Positions 6,370 through 13,985 of a DNA stretch of 14,284 nt are shown in pieces. The translations under genes and the position numbers were made by a program. A model generated the notes under the pieces. It saw only the letters and a list, made by a program, of their open reading frames with translations, had not been told where the DNA came from and searched no databases. Origin of the DNA: Pseudomonadota bacterium (GTDB lineage: Bacteria > Desulfobacterota > Anaeroferrophillalia > Anaeroferrophillales > Tharpellaceae); the NCBI GenBank assembly GCA_015486445.1, contig WFRT01000091.1, positions 1 through 14,284 of the forward strand, written 5' to 3'. Within the stretch, counting starts at the first letter, position 1. Every line of letters begins with the position of its first letter.

Positions 6370-7218
6370 TTATGGAAAGAACTCCAGTTTCGGGAGGCGT
6401 TCCACCAGCCCCAGTTCGTGGGCCTGGCGATAGAAGAGCCTGAGTCCGGCCAGGGCCGGTTGATCGAGGCGGTAGGAGATGGCCTGCTGCCAGTAGGCGA
6501 GCAGCTGCTCCCGGGTGAAGCCGGAGGACTCTGCCAGCCGGCCGGCCAGTTCGCCCCGCCGGGCCGGCAGGCCGGCGACGATCTGAAGGAGCCGGGCATG
6601 AAGCTGGTTTAAGGATGCGGCCTTTTTCGGCAGGATCTCCCGCCGGCCGAGCCAGAGGGCGTAGACGAAAGGCAGCCCGGTAAAATGGTGCCAGAGTTTC
6701 CCCAGGTCGTAGACCTGGTAGCCTTCCGGGGGATGGTGGAAGAGTTTCAGGGCCCGGTCGCCAATCACCAGGGCCGCCGGCGGTCCGACAGACCGGGAGA
6801 ATTCTCCCGGGCGAAAAGAGAGTTTGGCCAGGGGAATTTCCAGGAACCGGGCCAGGATGATCTTGAGTAAAAAAATTGAGGTCAGCGAGTGACTGGTCAG
6901 GGTAATCTCGGCTCCCGCCAGTTGCCCGGGCGGTTTCCGGCTCACCAGCAGGACGCTGCGGACTTCGGCTACTGAAGCGATAGCGATGTCGGGCAGGATG
7001 AAATAGTTTTCCCCGGGACTTGTGGCCGGCAGGATCGAAGACGAAGGGCTGATGTCGATGGCGCCGCTTTCAAGCCCGTGGTTGAGCTCGGCCGGGTTGC
7101 CCCCGACCAGCTCAAGAGGGGGATTTTCGGAGCCCCGCCGCAGACCTTCGTAGAGGGGAACGCAGTTGAGGTAGTCGATGCGGCCGAGAGTCAGGTTTGC
7201 AACTGGCATTGAAGTCAC
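6370..7218 (-). CDS. mqnA: Chorismate dehydratase, futalosine menaquinone pathway
   Basis: MqnA dehydrates chorismate to 3-[(1-carboxyvinyl)oxy]benzoate, the entry step of the futalosine route to menaquinone. It has a periplasmic-binding-protein-like fold but acts in the cytoplasm. The 282-residue length is typical. Signatures are GRIDYLNCVPLY (12-23), AIDISPSSS (53-61), ALVIGDRAL (149-157) and TGLPFVYALWLGR (180-192). The GTG start at 7218 overlaps the pcnB stop as GTGA. An ATG three codons later (7209) is an alternative; neither has a good Shine-Dalgarno, which fits coupled translation. Its presence implies a menaquinone-based anaerobic respiratory chain. The other mqn genes are not in the window. 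Confidence 0.93.
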   Translation of the reverse strand: MTSMPVANLTLGRIDYLNCVPLYEGLRRGSENPPLELVGGNPAELNHGLESGAIDISPSSSILPATSPGENYFILPDIAIASVAEVRSVLLVSRKPPGQLAGAEITLTSHSLTSIFLLKIILARFLEIPLAKLSFRPGEFSRSVGPPAALVIGDRALKLFHHPPEGYQVYDLGKLWHHFTGLPFVYALWLGRREILPKKAASLNQLHARLLQIVAGLPARRGELAGRLAESSGFTREQLLAYWQQAISYRLDQPALAGLRLFYRQAHELGLVERLPKLEFFP

Positions 7219-8495
7219 TTGGCGGCCGTCAGCAGGGCTCCGTAATCACGCCCCTGGGCTCCGGGATGGCGGTTGAGGCGCTCCCGGCGGCGCTCCCAGA
7301 AGGAGAGGTTGGCGGCCTGGGGCGGGAGACCGGGTGCTACCGCGGCATAGAGAAAGAGGGCGCTGAAAAAATTTTCCCGCTTGAGCAGCAGCTTGATGCG
7401 CTTGTCCCCCCGGCCCAGGCGGTAGAAGATGGTAAAGATATCCCGGATCGCGTAGCGCTGGACCCGGGGCAGGTTGAAGCACTGGTTCAGGGGTTTCAGC
7501 AGTTCGTCAATTTTTTCCTGGATCAGGTTGAGGCGGATTTCGGCACCCGGGGGATAGGATTCAAGCATGGCCGGCAGCAGCAGAACGCTCAAGACCATGC
7601 GTTCCAGCTCCCGGTCGTTGTCGGCTGTCGGGAAAAAACTTTCGGCCTGTCTGAGGAGCGGCAGGGAACGGTCGAGCCGGTCGGTTATGGTGTCCGGCAG
7701 CCAGTGCCGGTTGACTGCGAACTTGCGGCCGGCGGCCAGTACGGCGGCGGTGTTTTTCTTGGCGTAGAAGCCCTTGAGTTCTTCCCGCATCCGGGCCGGT
7801 GGAATCTCCTTTAAGGCCGGGGCGGCCTGGGTCAGAGCCCGGGCGGTCTGCTCCTCTATGGTAAAATCGAGGCGGCAGGCAAACTCCAGGGCCCGCAGGA
7901 CCCGGACCGGGTCTTCAGCGAAGCGCCGGTCGGGATCGCCGATGATGCGGATGACCCGGTTGTCGAGGTCCTCCAGCCCGTTGACATAGTCGATCACCGA
8001 AAAATCGGCGATGTTGTAAAACAGGGCATTGATCGTGAAGTCGCGGCGCCGGGCGTCTTCGGCCGGGGTGCCGAAAAGATTGTTGGCCTGGGTCTGGTCC
8101 CTGATCTCGGGATCGTCCTGTTCCGGGGCGAAGGGCCGACGGAAAGTGGCGATCTCGTAGAGTTGAGGAGTCGGACGCCCGTTTTGGTAGAAGTAGATGT
8201 GGACCAGGCGGAAACGGCGGCCGATAATCCGCGAGTTGCGGAAAAGCCGCTTGATCTGTCTCGGGGTGGCATCGGTGACGATGTCGAAATCGGCCGGGTC
8301 GCGGCCGAGAAGCAGATCGCGGACCGCGCCGCCGGCGAGATAGGCGAGAAAACCGTGGTTTTTCAGCCGGTAGAGGATTTTGACGGCGTTGGGAGCGATT
8401 TTCTTGCGGGAAATGGGATGCTGCGCCCGGGGGATGACGCGGGCCGCGGCCGGGTCGTCGGCTGGCGGGCGGGGCGGAGTGGACTTGATGGTCAT
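7215..8495 (-). CDS. pcnB: PcnB-type poly(A) polymerase / tRNA nucleotidyltransferase family protein
   Basis: This is a class II nucleotidyltransferase adding nucleotides to RNA 3' ends. With the ATG at 8495 it has 426 residues. The catalytic head carries LAGGAVRDLLLG (53-64) and D69 and D71 of the DFD metal-binding motif. RRRDFTINAL (149-158) and RRFAEDPVRVLRA (190-202) follow as nucleotide-selecting and neck motifs. Two traits place it nearer PcnB poly(A) polymerase than CCA-adding enzyme: the lead-in HPISRKKIAPNAVKILYRL (26-44) and GRRFRLVHI (92-100). Geobacter is reported to have a separate poly(A) polymerase beside split C- and A-adding enzymes, so specificity cannot be settled from sequence. 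A TTG at 8513 would add six residues; neither start has a good Shine-Dalgarno. This is the first gene of the operon. Confidence 0.88.
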   Translation of the reverse strand: MTIKSTPPRPPADDPAAARVIPRAQHPISRKKIAPNAVKILYRLKNHGFLAYLAGGAVRDLLLGRDPADFDIVTDATPRQIKRLFRNSRIIGRRFRLVHIYFYQNGRPTPQLYEIATFRRPFAPEQDDPEIRDQTQANNLFGTPAEDARRRDFTINALFYNIADFSVIDYVNGLEDLDNRVIRIIGDPDRRFAEDPVRVLRALEFACRLDFTIEEQTARALTQAAPALKEIPPARMREELKGFYAKKNTAAVLAAGRKFAVNRHWLPDTITDRLDRSLPLLRQAESFFPTADNDRELERMVLSVLLLPAMLESYPPGAEIRLNLIQEKIDELLKPLNQCFNLPRVQRYAIRDIFTIFYRLGRGDKRIKLLLKRENFFSALFLYAAVAPGLPPQAANLSFWERRRERLNRHPGAQGRDYGALLTAAK

Positions 8496-8572
8496 GGACA
8501 GGGGGTAATCCAAACGGCTGAAATTTTTCCAGGTTGAGTTTTTATCTGGCTTACAGTATTAGTCAGAATTAG

Positions 8573-8608
8573 CTCTGTTTAATAATGTGGTACCGGCCTA
8601 TAACAGAG
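8573..8608. promoter_or_regulatory. Inverted repeat in the pcnB / diguanylate cyclase divergent region
   Basis: CTCTGTT (8573-8579) and AACAGAG (8602-8608) form a perfect 7-bp inverted repeat with a 22-nt spacer. GGTACC, itself a palindrome, lies almost at the centre (8589-8594). The right arm overlaps candidate -10 boxes on both strands. Dyads of this size between divergent genes are often regulator sites, but no regulator gene is adjacent. Confidence 0.35.
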
Positions 8609-8625
8609 AAAGATTGTCCAGGCAA
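8597..8625 (-). promoter_or_regulatory. Candidate promoter of the pcnB-nadA operon
   Basis: On the minus strand TTGCCT (8625-8620) and TATAGG (8602-8597) are separated by 17 nt, each matching 4 of 6 consensus positions. It would leave a leader of about 95 nt before the pcnB ATG. On the plus strand TATAAC at 8599-8604 is a possible -10 for the diguanylate cyclase gene, but I see no good -35 for it. Confidence 0.35.
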
Positions 8626-8654
8626 AGTTTTTTTTGCCATGTCGGGCGGTGATT

Positions 8655-9398
8655 ATGGCGGGGAAAGTGGAAGACAGCGGCGGCTCCGGGCTGACCCGGG
8701 CCGAACTGGAAGCGGAACTCAGGCGTTCCCGGGAAGAGGTTTTGGTTCTCAAGGAACGGCTCGACAACCTTCTGGCCGGCAAGGACGGAGATCGCTCGGT
8801 GGCCGAAATCCTGCGGGAAACCGCGTTCCAGCAGGCCCTGTTGATTGCCGAACTGCGGGAAAAGGAGGACGCCCTGAAAAAGCTGGTGATTACCGACGGC
8901 CTGACCGGTCTCTACAATCATCGCTATTTTCAGCAGCGCCTGCGTGAGAGTTTCGAGCGTCGCCGCCGCTACTCCAATTATGGCGAACTCTCCCTGATCA
9001 TGATCGACATTGACAACTTCAAATACTACAATGACACCTATGGCCATCCGGCCGGAGACAAGGTTTTGCAGAAGGTTGCCGAGGTTCTCCTTGACAATGC
9101 CCGCCATAGTGACATCGTTGCCCGTTACGGTGGCGAAGAGTTCGCGGTTCTCTGCCACGGCAACCTCAGGGAAACCGCCTGCGCGGCCGAACGGTTCCGC
9201 CGGGAGATCGAAAAAACGGAGTTTCCCGGCCAGGATACCATGCCTCTGCTGGCCGGCCAGTCCCGGGGCACTCTGACGGTCTGTTTAGGGGTAGGCACCT
9301 ATGACGGGACCATGAAAGAGCCGGGCGAGTTGGTAAACCGGGCCGACGAAAAACTCTACCGGGCCAAAAAAGAGGGGAGGAACCGGGTTGTTTCTTGA
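8655..9398 (+). CDS. Diguanylate cyclase (GGDEF domain)
   Basis: This 247-residue soluble protein should make cyclic di-GMP from two GTP. Residues 13-76 are highly charged and heptad-like, probably a coiled coil for dimerisation. The GGDEF domain (77-247) has the lead-in TDGLTGLYNHRYF (80-92), metal-binding D118 in MIDIDNFK, HPAGDKVL (131-138) and the active-site motif RYGGEEF (157-163). The product-inhibition site RxxD (R150, D153) lies five residues before GGEEF, so the enzyme should be active and feedback-inhibited. There is no receiver, PAS or membrane segment, so its input must come from a partner. The overlap with the downstream kinase gene suggests which. The ATG at 8655 is chosen; in-frame TTG (8634) and GTG (8649) lie upstream, and none has a strong ribosome binding site. 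Confidence 0.93.
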   Translation: MAGKVEDSGGSGLTRAELEAELRRSREEVLVLKERLDNLLAGKDGDRSVAEILRETAFQQALLIAELREKEDALKKLVITDGLTGLYNHRYFQQRLRESFERRRRYSNYGELSLIMIDIDNFKYYNDTYGHPAGDKVLQKVAEVLLDNARHSDIVARYGGEEFAVLCHGNLRETACAAERFRREIEKTEFPGQDTMPLLAGQSRGTLTVCLGVGTYDGTMKEPGELVNRADEKLYRAKKEGRNRVVS

Positions 9399-10923
9399 TT
9401 TTCTTTCACATCTTAAGGTAATCCATTTTTTTATCCTCCTGGTGGCGATCAACCTGGTGGCCGCGGCCCTGCAGTTCTTTTTTCCTGCCTCCAACAGCGT
9501 CTTCGTCATCTCGCTGCTGGTTCACCTGTCCCAGGCGGTGGTCCTGATCTGGTTTATGGTCAGGATCGTGCGCCCGGTGAGAAAAGGTTTTGATGAACTG
9601 GTGGTCCTGGTAAACAAATTTCGCAATCTTACGCCCGGAACCGGGCCGGGCCGGGCCCCCGACTGGACCGTGGACCTCGGCGGCCACGACAAGATTCTCA
9701 AGGAGTCGATCCGGGTCCTGGAAGAACAGTACGAGAGTCTGCTTGCCCACACCAGCCAACTGGAGAATTTCTCCCGGGTTCTGGAACAGCAGAACCGGAA
9801 AGTTCATGAAAGCCGGCAACGCTACCGTCAGACCCTGGACGCTCTTGAAGACGGTGTTTTCCTGGTTGACGACAAGTTTGTCATCCGCTCGATCAACCGG
9901 GCCGAAGCCGCCTATTTCGGGGCGACGCCCAAGGAACTGGTGGGTCGGCACTGTTACGAGGTATTTCGCCACGAGACCTCTCCCTGTGCCGACTGCTGGC
10001 CCCGGGAGTGCCTGCGGGACGGCAACAGCCGCAGTCGGCTCAGGGTCCGGAACAAACGGGCCGGCCGGGAGTATGTCAATATCCACTACTACCCGATTTT
10101 TCACGAGGGGGACAGCCGCTGGGAAGTCGTGATCTATATCAAGGACATCAGTTTCCTGACGAAAATGGAGGAGCAGGCGGTGCGGATGGAGAAGATGTCC
10201 AGCATCGGCCAGATGGCGGCCGGCATCGCCCACGATTTGAACAATTATCTGACCGGGGTTTTCGGCGTGGTGCAGCTTTTAAGGATGTACAGCGAGGTTC
10301 CGGTTGACGAGCGGAACCCGGAAAAGGAGATTCGGCTGCTCGAACGTCTCGAGGGCCAGGTTGAAGCCCTCAACCTGATGGCCGGCAACCTGATGGTTTT
10401 TTCCCACCCGGACCGCAAGGAAAAATTCCCGCTTTCTCTCAATCAGGTGATCGATGATGCCCTGGTTTTCAGCCGCTATGAACTGGAACGGGAGCAGGTC
10501 GAGGTGGTTCGGGAGTTTGCCGATGACCTGCCCCTGGTCAACTGCGAGAAAGGCCAGATCCAGCAGGTGCTGATCAACCTGCTGCTCAATGCGGCCGAAG
10601 CGGTGCGGGAGCGAAAGCCGGAGGCCGGCACCGGTTTTTCCGGCCGGATCGTGGTGGCCACCGGCCGGGAGGATGAGAAAAGGGTTTTCTTTGCCGTCCG
10701 TGACAACGGCGTCGGAATCCCGGCCGAAAACCGTGAGTTCTTATTTGAGCCTTTCTATACCACCAGGCCGCCGGCTGAGCGTGAACAGGGCGGGGCCACC
10801 GGCCTGGGCCTGTTTACGGCCCGGACGATCGTGGTCCAGCACGGCGGCGAGATCAGTTTTTCCAGCCAGCCCGGCCGGGGCAGCGTTTTCAAGGTCGTTC
10901 TGCCCCGGGACGGGGAATCATAG
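9388..10923 (+). CDS. Membrane PAS-domain sensor histidine kinase
   Basis: This 511-residue sensor kinase has two N-terminal membrane helices (about 11-32 and 37-61) with almost no periplasmic loop, so sensing is probably cytoplasmic or within the membrane. A linker and coiled coil (about 100-145) lead to a PAS domain (145-257), the dimerisation domain with phospho-acceptor H282 in GIAHDLNN, and the ATPase domain: NLLLNAAEAV (397-406), DNGVGIP (439-445), FEPFYTTR (453-460) and GATGLGLF (469-476). The PAS domain carries C189, C200, C203 and C208 in CYEVFRHETSPCADC-x4-C. The start is TTG at 9388, supported by GGGGAGG 7 nt upstream; it overlaps the cyclase gene by 11 nt. No response regulator gene is next to it. 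The stop overlaps the convergent argA by 6 nt. Confidence 0.95.
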   Translation: MFLDFLSHLKVIHFFILLVAINLVAAALQFFFPASNSVFVISLLVHLSQAVVLIWFMVRIVRPVRKGFDELVVLVNKFRNLTPGTGPGRAPDWTVDLGGHDKILKESIRVLEEQYESLLAHTSQLENFSRVLEQQNRKVHESRQRYRQTLDALEDGVFLVDDKFVIRSINRAEAAYFGATPKELVGRHCYEVFRHETSPCADCWPRECLRDGNSRSRLRVRNKRAGREYVNIHYYPIFHEGDSRWEVVIYIKDISFLTKMEEQAVRMEKMSSIGQMAAGIAHDLNNYLTGVFGVVQLLRMYSEVPVDERNPEKEIRLLERLEGQVEALNLMAGNLMVFSHPDRKEKFPLSLNQVIDDALVFSRYELEREQVEVVREFADDLPLVNCEKGQIQQVLINLLLNAAEAVRERKPEAGTGFSGRIVVATGREDEKRVFFAVRDNGVGIPAENREFLFEPFYTTRPPAEREQGGATGLGLFTARTIVVQHGGEISFSSQPGRGSVFKVVLPRDGES

Positions 10924-11370
10924 CTTCTTGAGCATGGCGATTTCGTCGCAGTCCGGGAACTTGGCGCATTTCAGACAGTCCCCCCAGATCTTATGGGGAA
11001 GCCGGTTCTTGTCAATGCGAAGATAGCCGAGCCGGGAGAAGAACTGTTCCTGGTAAGTCAATGTAAAAACCTGTCTCAAGCCCAGCCGCAAGGCCTCCTT
11101 CTCACACTCGGCAACCAGCTTCCGGCCCACCCCCCGGCGGCAGAACTCCTTGTCCACCGCGAGCGAGCGGATCTCTCCCAGGTCTTCCCAGCAGACATGC
11201 AGGGCGCCGACTCCGAGCACACTGTTTCGGGGGTCTTCGAAGATCAGGAAATCCCTTAAGTTTTCATAGAGATCATTGCGGGAACGGGGCAGCAGCAACC
11301 CCTGTTCGGCATAGAAGGAAAGAAGTTCCTGGATGGGGAGAATGTCATTGACGGTAGCCGGGCGGATCAT
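10918..11370 (-). CDS. argA: Short GNAT-type N-acetylglutamate synthase
   Basis: This 150-residue single-domain acetyltransferase should make N-acetylglutamate from glutamate and acetyl-CoA, the first step of arginine synthesis. It matches the short ArgA class that lacks the amino-acid-kinase domain of E. coli ArgA. Recognisable blocks are GLLLPRSRNDLYENLRDF (24-41), ALHVCWEDLGEIRSLAV (56-72), the acetyl-CoA loop RRGVGR (78-83), YQEQFFSRLGY (106-116) and LPHKIWGDCLKCAKFPDCDE (124-143). C132, C135 and C141 in the last block could bind metal, though this is unproven. The ATG at 11370 overlaps the recN stop as ATGA and is preceded by GGAGG. It ends inside the last codons of the convergent kinase gene. 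A different acyl substrate cannot be excluded. Confidence 0.85.
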   Translation of the reverse strand: MIRPATVNDILPIQELLSFYAEQGLLLPRSRNDLYENLRDFLIFEDPRNSVLGVGALHVCWEDLGEIRSLAVDKEFCRRGVGRKLVAECEKEALRLGLRQVFTLTYQEQFFSRLGYLRIDKNRLPHKIWGDCLKCAKFPDCDEIAMLKKL

Positions 11371-13085
11371 GGGGCCTCCAGATTCCGGGTTGCCTGCTCG
11401 AGGGCCTCGGCCCGCAGTTTACGGGCCAGTTCTTCGGCCTGACGGCTGATTCTGGCCCCGCTGCCCATGCGGGCCAGTTCCTGGATTATCCGGGACTCGT
11501 TTCCGGGGTGTAGATATTCCAGGTTGATGACGGTTTTCCGGTCTTTCGGGTGGTTGGCTTTGGTGACTACGAAATGGTGCTCGGCAAAAGCCGCGACCTG
11601 GGGCAGGTGGGTAACGGAGAGGACCTGGTGGCGGCCGGCGATGGCGGCCAGTTTACGGCCGACCGCGGCCGCGGTCGGGCCGCCGAGACCGGTGTCGACC
11701 TCGTCGAAAATCAGGGTCGGCACCCGGTAACGGCCGGCGACCACGGTCTTTAAGGCCAGCAGCAGGCGGGAGAGTTCCCCGCCCGAGGCCACCCGGTCGA
11801 GCGGGGCCGGAGCTTCGCCGGGATTGGCGGAGAAGAGAAAGGTTACCCGGTCGGCCCCGTTTTGGCCGAGATCCGTGTCGCTGACTTCTACCCTGAAGCG
11901 GGCTTTGGGCAGGTGCAGGTCACGGAGCGCCCGGGTTACTTCATCGCCGAGGATGCGGGCCTGCCGCCGCCTTTTCCGGCTTAAATCCTGCGCCGCCTGC
12001 ACCGCCGCCTCATGCAGCCGGGAAACCTCCTCCTTGCGGCGCGCTTCTTCGTGGTCCCGGTTTTCCCAGTTTTCCACTTTGATCTTGAGTTCTTCCCGCA
12101 GCCTGACCAGTCCTTCGACGTCAGTGGCAAAGCGCCTCTTAAGCTGTTCCAGGGCCGCCAGGCGGGCCTCGGTCTCTTCGATCGTCTGTTCGTCGATCTC
12201 CAGTCTCTCGAGATAGTCGGCACACTCCTGGTGCAGATCCTGAAGGGTGTCGATAACCGTGGTCAGGGCTTCCTCGAACCGGGGCGCCGCGGGATCCCGG
12301 CGACCCAGTTCGAGCATCGTCTCCTGGAGACGGTAGCAGTTGTCGAGAAGTGCATCGTCCCCGGTATAATTGAGTCTTTCGGCTTCCCGGGCGAGCTCCT
12401 GCAGGCGCCCCAGCTGCTGGAACTGGCGCTGGCGTTCAAGCAGTCTCTTTTCCTCTTCCGGATCGAGTTCGAGCTGGTTGAGCCGGGCCAGTTGGTGGAG
12501 ATGATAGTCCATCTGCCGGGCCTCCTCCGCCAGTTCCTGCTGCCACTGGGCCAGTTCCTGCTCCCGGCGGCGCCAGGTTTGGAACAATTCCCGGTAGCGG
12601 CTACCGGCGCTTTCCAGGGCGCCGAAGGTATCCAGCAGTTTCAGGGCCTGGCCGGGACGCCGCAGTTGCTGCTGCTGGTGCTGGTCGACAAATTCCACCA
12701 GGCTCTCGGCCAGGGTCGAGACGGTCTGGTTGGTGGTCGGCTGATCGTTGAGATAGACCCGGTTGCTGATTCCATCCCGGCGGTTGAGGGCCAGCTGGCG
12801 CCGCAGGATCAACTCCTCGCCGCCGTCGGCCAGGCCGAGTTCTTCGAGTTGATGCCTGAAGGCCGGGTTGTCGGGCTGGGTGAAAACCGCGCTGATGATG
12901 ACCGGTCGCTGCCGGTCCCTAAAAATGTCACGTCCCGGCGGGGCCCCGAGCAGTACCGCCAGGGCGTTGAGGACAATCGATTTGCCGGCCCCGGTTTCGC
13001 CGGTCAGGACTGCGAGGCCGGGGTTGAATTCACATTCGAGCCGGTCGATCAGTTTGTAGTTGCGGATGGTGAGACAGGTCAGCAT
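11367..13085 (-). CDS. recN: DNA repair protein RecN
   Basis: RecN is an SMC-like ATPase that acts early in recombinational repair of double-strand breaks and holds DNA ends. The 572 residues are close to the usual 550-570. The N-terminal half has Walker A GETGAGKS (29-36) and the Q-rich block VDQHQQQQL (133-141). A Glu/Arg/Gln-rich coiled coil spans about 160-375. The C-terminal half has the ABC signature VASGGELSR (432-440), Walker B TLIFDEVDTGLGG (457-469) and the H-loop VTHLPQVA (491-498). Nothing is missing. The ATG lies 18 nt after the nadK stop with only a weak Shine-Dalgarno (GGCGGG), and argA overlaps its stop. The order nadK-recN is common in bacteria and supports both calls. No LexA-type box is evident in the small gap. 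Confidence 0.98.
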   Translation of the reverse strand: MLTCLTIRNYKLIDRLECEFNPGLAVLTGETGAGKSIVLNALAVLLGAPPGRDIFRDRQRPVIISAVFTQPDNPAFRHQLEELGLADGGEELILRRQLALNRRDGISNRVYLNDQPTTNQTVSTLAESLVEFVDQHQQQQLRRPGQALKLLDTFGALESAGSRYRELFQTWRRREQELAQWQQELAEEARQMDYHLHQLARLNQLELDPEEEKRLLERQRQFQQLGRLQELAREAERLNYTGDDALLDNCYRLQETMLELGRRDPAAPRFEEALTTVIDTLQDLHQECADYLERLEIDEQTIEETEARLAALEQLKRRFATDVEGLVRLREELKIKVENWENRDHEEARRKEEVSRLHEAAVQAAQDLSRKRRRQARILGDEVTRALRDLHLPKARFRVEVSDTDLGQNGADRVTFLFSANPGEAPAPLDRVASGGELSRLLLALKTVVAGRYRVPTLIFDEVDTGLGGPTAAAVGRKLAAIAGRHQVLSVTHLPQVAAFAEHHFVVTKANHPKDRKTVINLEYLHPGNESRIIQELARMGSGARISRQAEELARKLRAEALEQATRNLEAP

Positions 13086-13103
13086 GATCAGGGTGCCCGC
13101 CGG

Positions 13104-13979
13104 CTACATCCCGGAGGAGGTTTTGTAGCGTTCGCCCCATTTGAGCTTGCTGCGCAAAACCTCGAAATAGGTTTTGCTGGGCGAGGTTACGAACATGATC
13201 TCGTGCCGGGCCCGGCGGATGGTGATTTCATCAAGGTGCTGCATGGCAAAACCGACCTGGCCGTCCAGGGTCAGGTAGACGTCGTCACTGTCGTTCGAGG
13301 TCAGGGTGGTGATGATCGTGACCTCGGGAGGGACGATGATCGGCCGGTTGGAGAGGGTCAGCGGGCAGATCGGGGCCACGGTGATGCTGTTTAAGGTCGG
13401 GTAGACGATCGGGCCGCCGGCCGAAAGGGAATAGCCGGTGGAGCCGGTCGGGGTCGCGAAGATCAGGCCGTCGGCTTTGAAGATGTTGACCATCTGGCCG
13501 TCGATCACGGTTTCAAGATCGATGATTCGGGCCATTGCCCCCTTGTTGATGACCGCGTCGTTGAGCACATTGTGGCTGAAAACCATTTCCCCCCTGCGTT
13601 TCAGGGAGACCCGGAGCGCCATCCGGGGGTTGAGGGTGAACCTGCCGGCCAGGACCTCTTCCATGACCGTGAAAAGTTCGTTGAGGGTGATGGCGGTCAG
13701 AAAGCCGAGTCCACCGAGGTTGACTCCGAGCACCGGCAGGTCGCTGCGGCGGATATGGCGGGCGAGACTGAGCAGGGTGCCGTCGCCGCCGAGGACAACC
13801 ACCAGGTCGGCCTGTTCGGCAATTTCATCCTTGTTGTGCCCGGTGGCTTTGGTGGTCGCGGCGAGTTCCGTTTCACAGAGAATTTCCCGTTGCCGCCGCT
13901 TCAGCCACTCGCAGAGCCGGGCCCCGATTTTCCGGGCCTTCGGGTTGTTGCGCTTGGTTATTATGCCGATCTTCTCCAT
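13104..13979 (-). CDS. nadK: NAD kinase
   Basis: NadK phosphorylates NAD to NADP with ATP in the cytoplasm. The 291 residues (292 in E. coli) carry LGGDGTLLSLAR (63-74) with catalytic D66, NLGGLGFL (87-94), N140-D141 of the NAD-binding loop, and ATPTGSTGYSLSAGGP (175-190). In the last motif the usual STAYS is STGYS. The ATG at 13979 has no Shine-Dalgarno. Instead an extended -10-like TGTTAAAAT ends 6 nt before it, so translation from a leaderless mRNA is likely. It is the first gene of nadK-recN-argA. nadA also lies in the window but in a separate operon. Confidence 0.97.
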   Translation of the reverse strand: MEKIGIITKRNNPKARKIGARLCEWLKRRQREILCETELAATTKATGHNKDEIAEQADLVVVLGGDGTLLSLARHIRRSDLPVLGVNLGGLGFLTAITLNELFTVMEEVLAGRFTLNPRMALRVSLKRRGEMVFSHNVLNDAVINKGAMARIIDLETVIDGQMVNIFKADGLIFATPTGSTGYSLSAGGPIVYPTLNSITVAPICPLTLSNRPIIVPPEVTIITTLTSNDSDDVYLTLDGQVGFAMQHLDEITIRRARHEIMFVTSPSKTYFEVLRSKLKWGERYKTSSGM

Positions 13980-13985
13980 GAAATA

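Noticed and set aside
8634..8654. TTG start of the diguanylate cyclase gene
   Set aside because: It lies directly after a run of T with no ribosome binding site; the ATG at 8655 is the simpler start.
12012..13394. Long plus-strand open frame opposite recN and nadK
   Set aside because: It is antisense to two unambiguous genes and has no recognisable domain.
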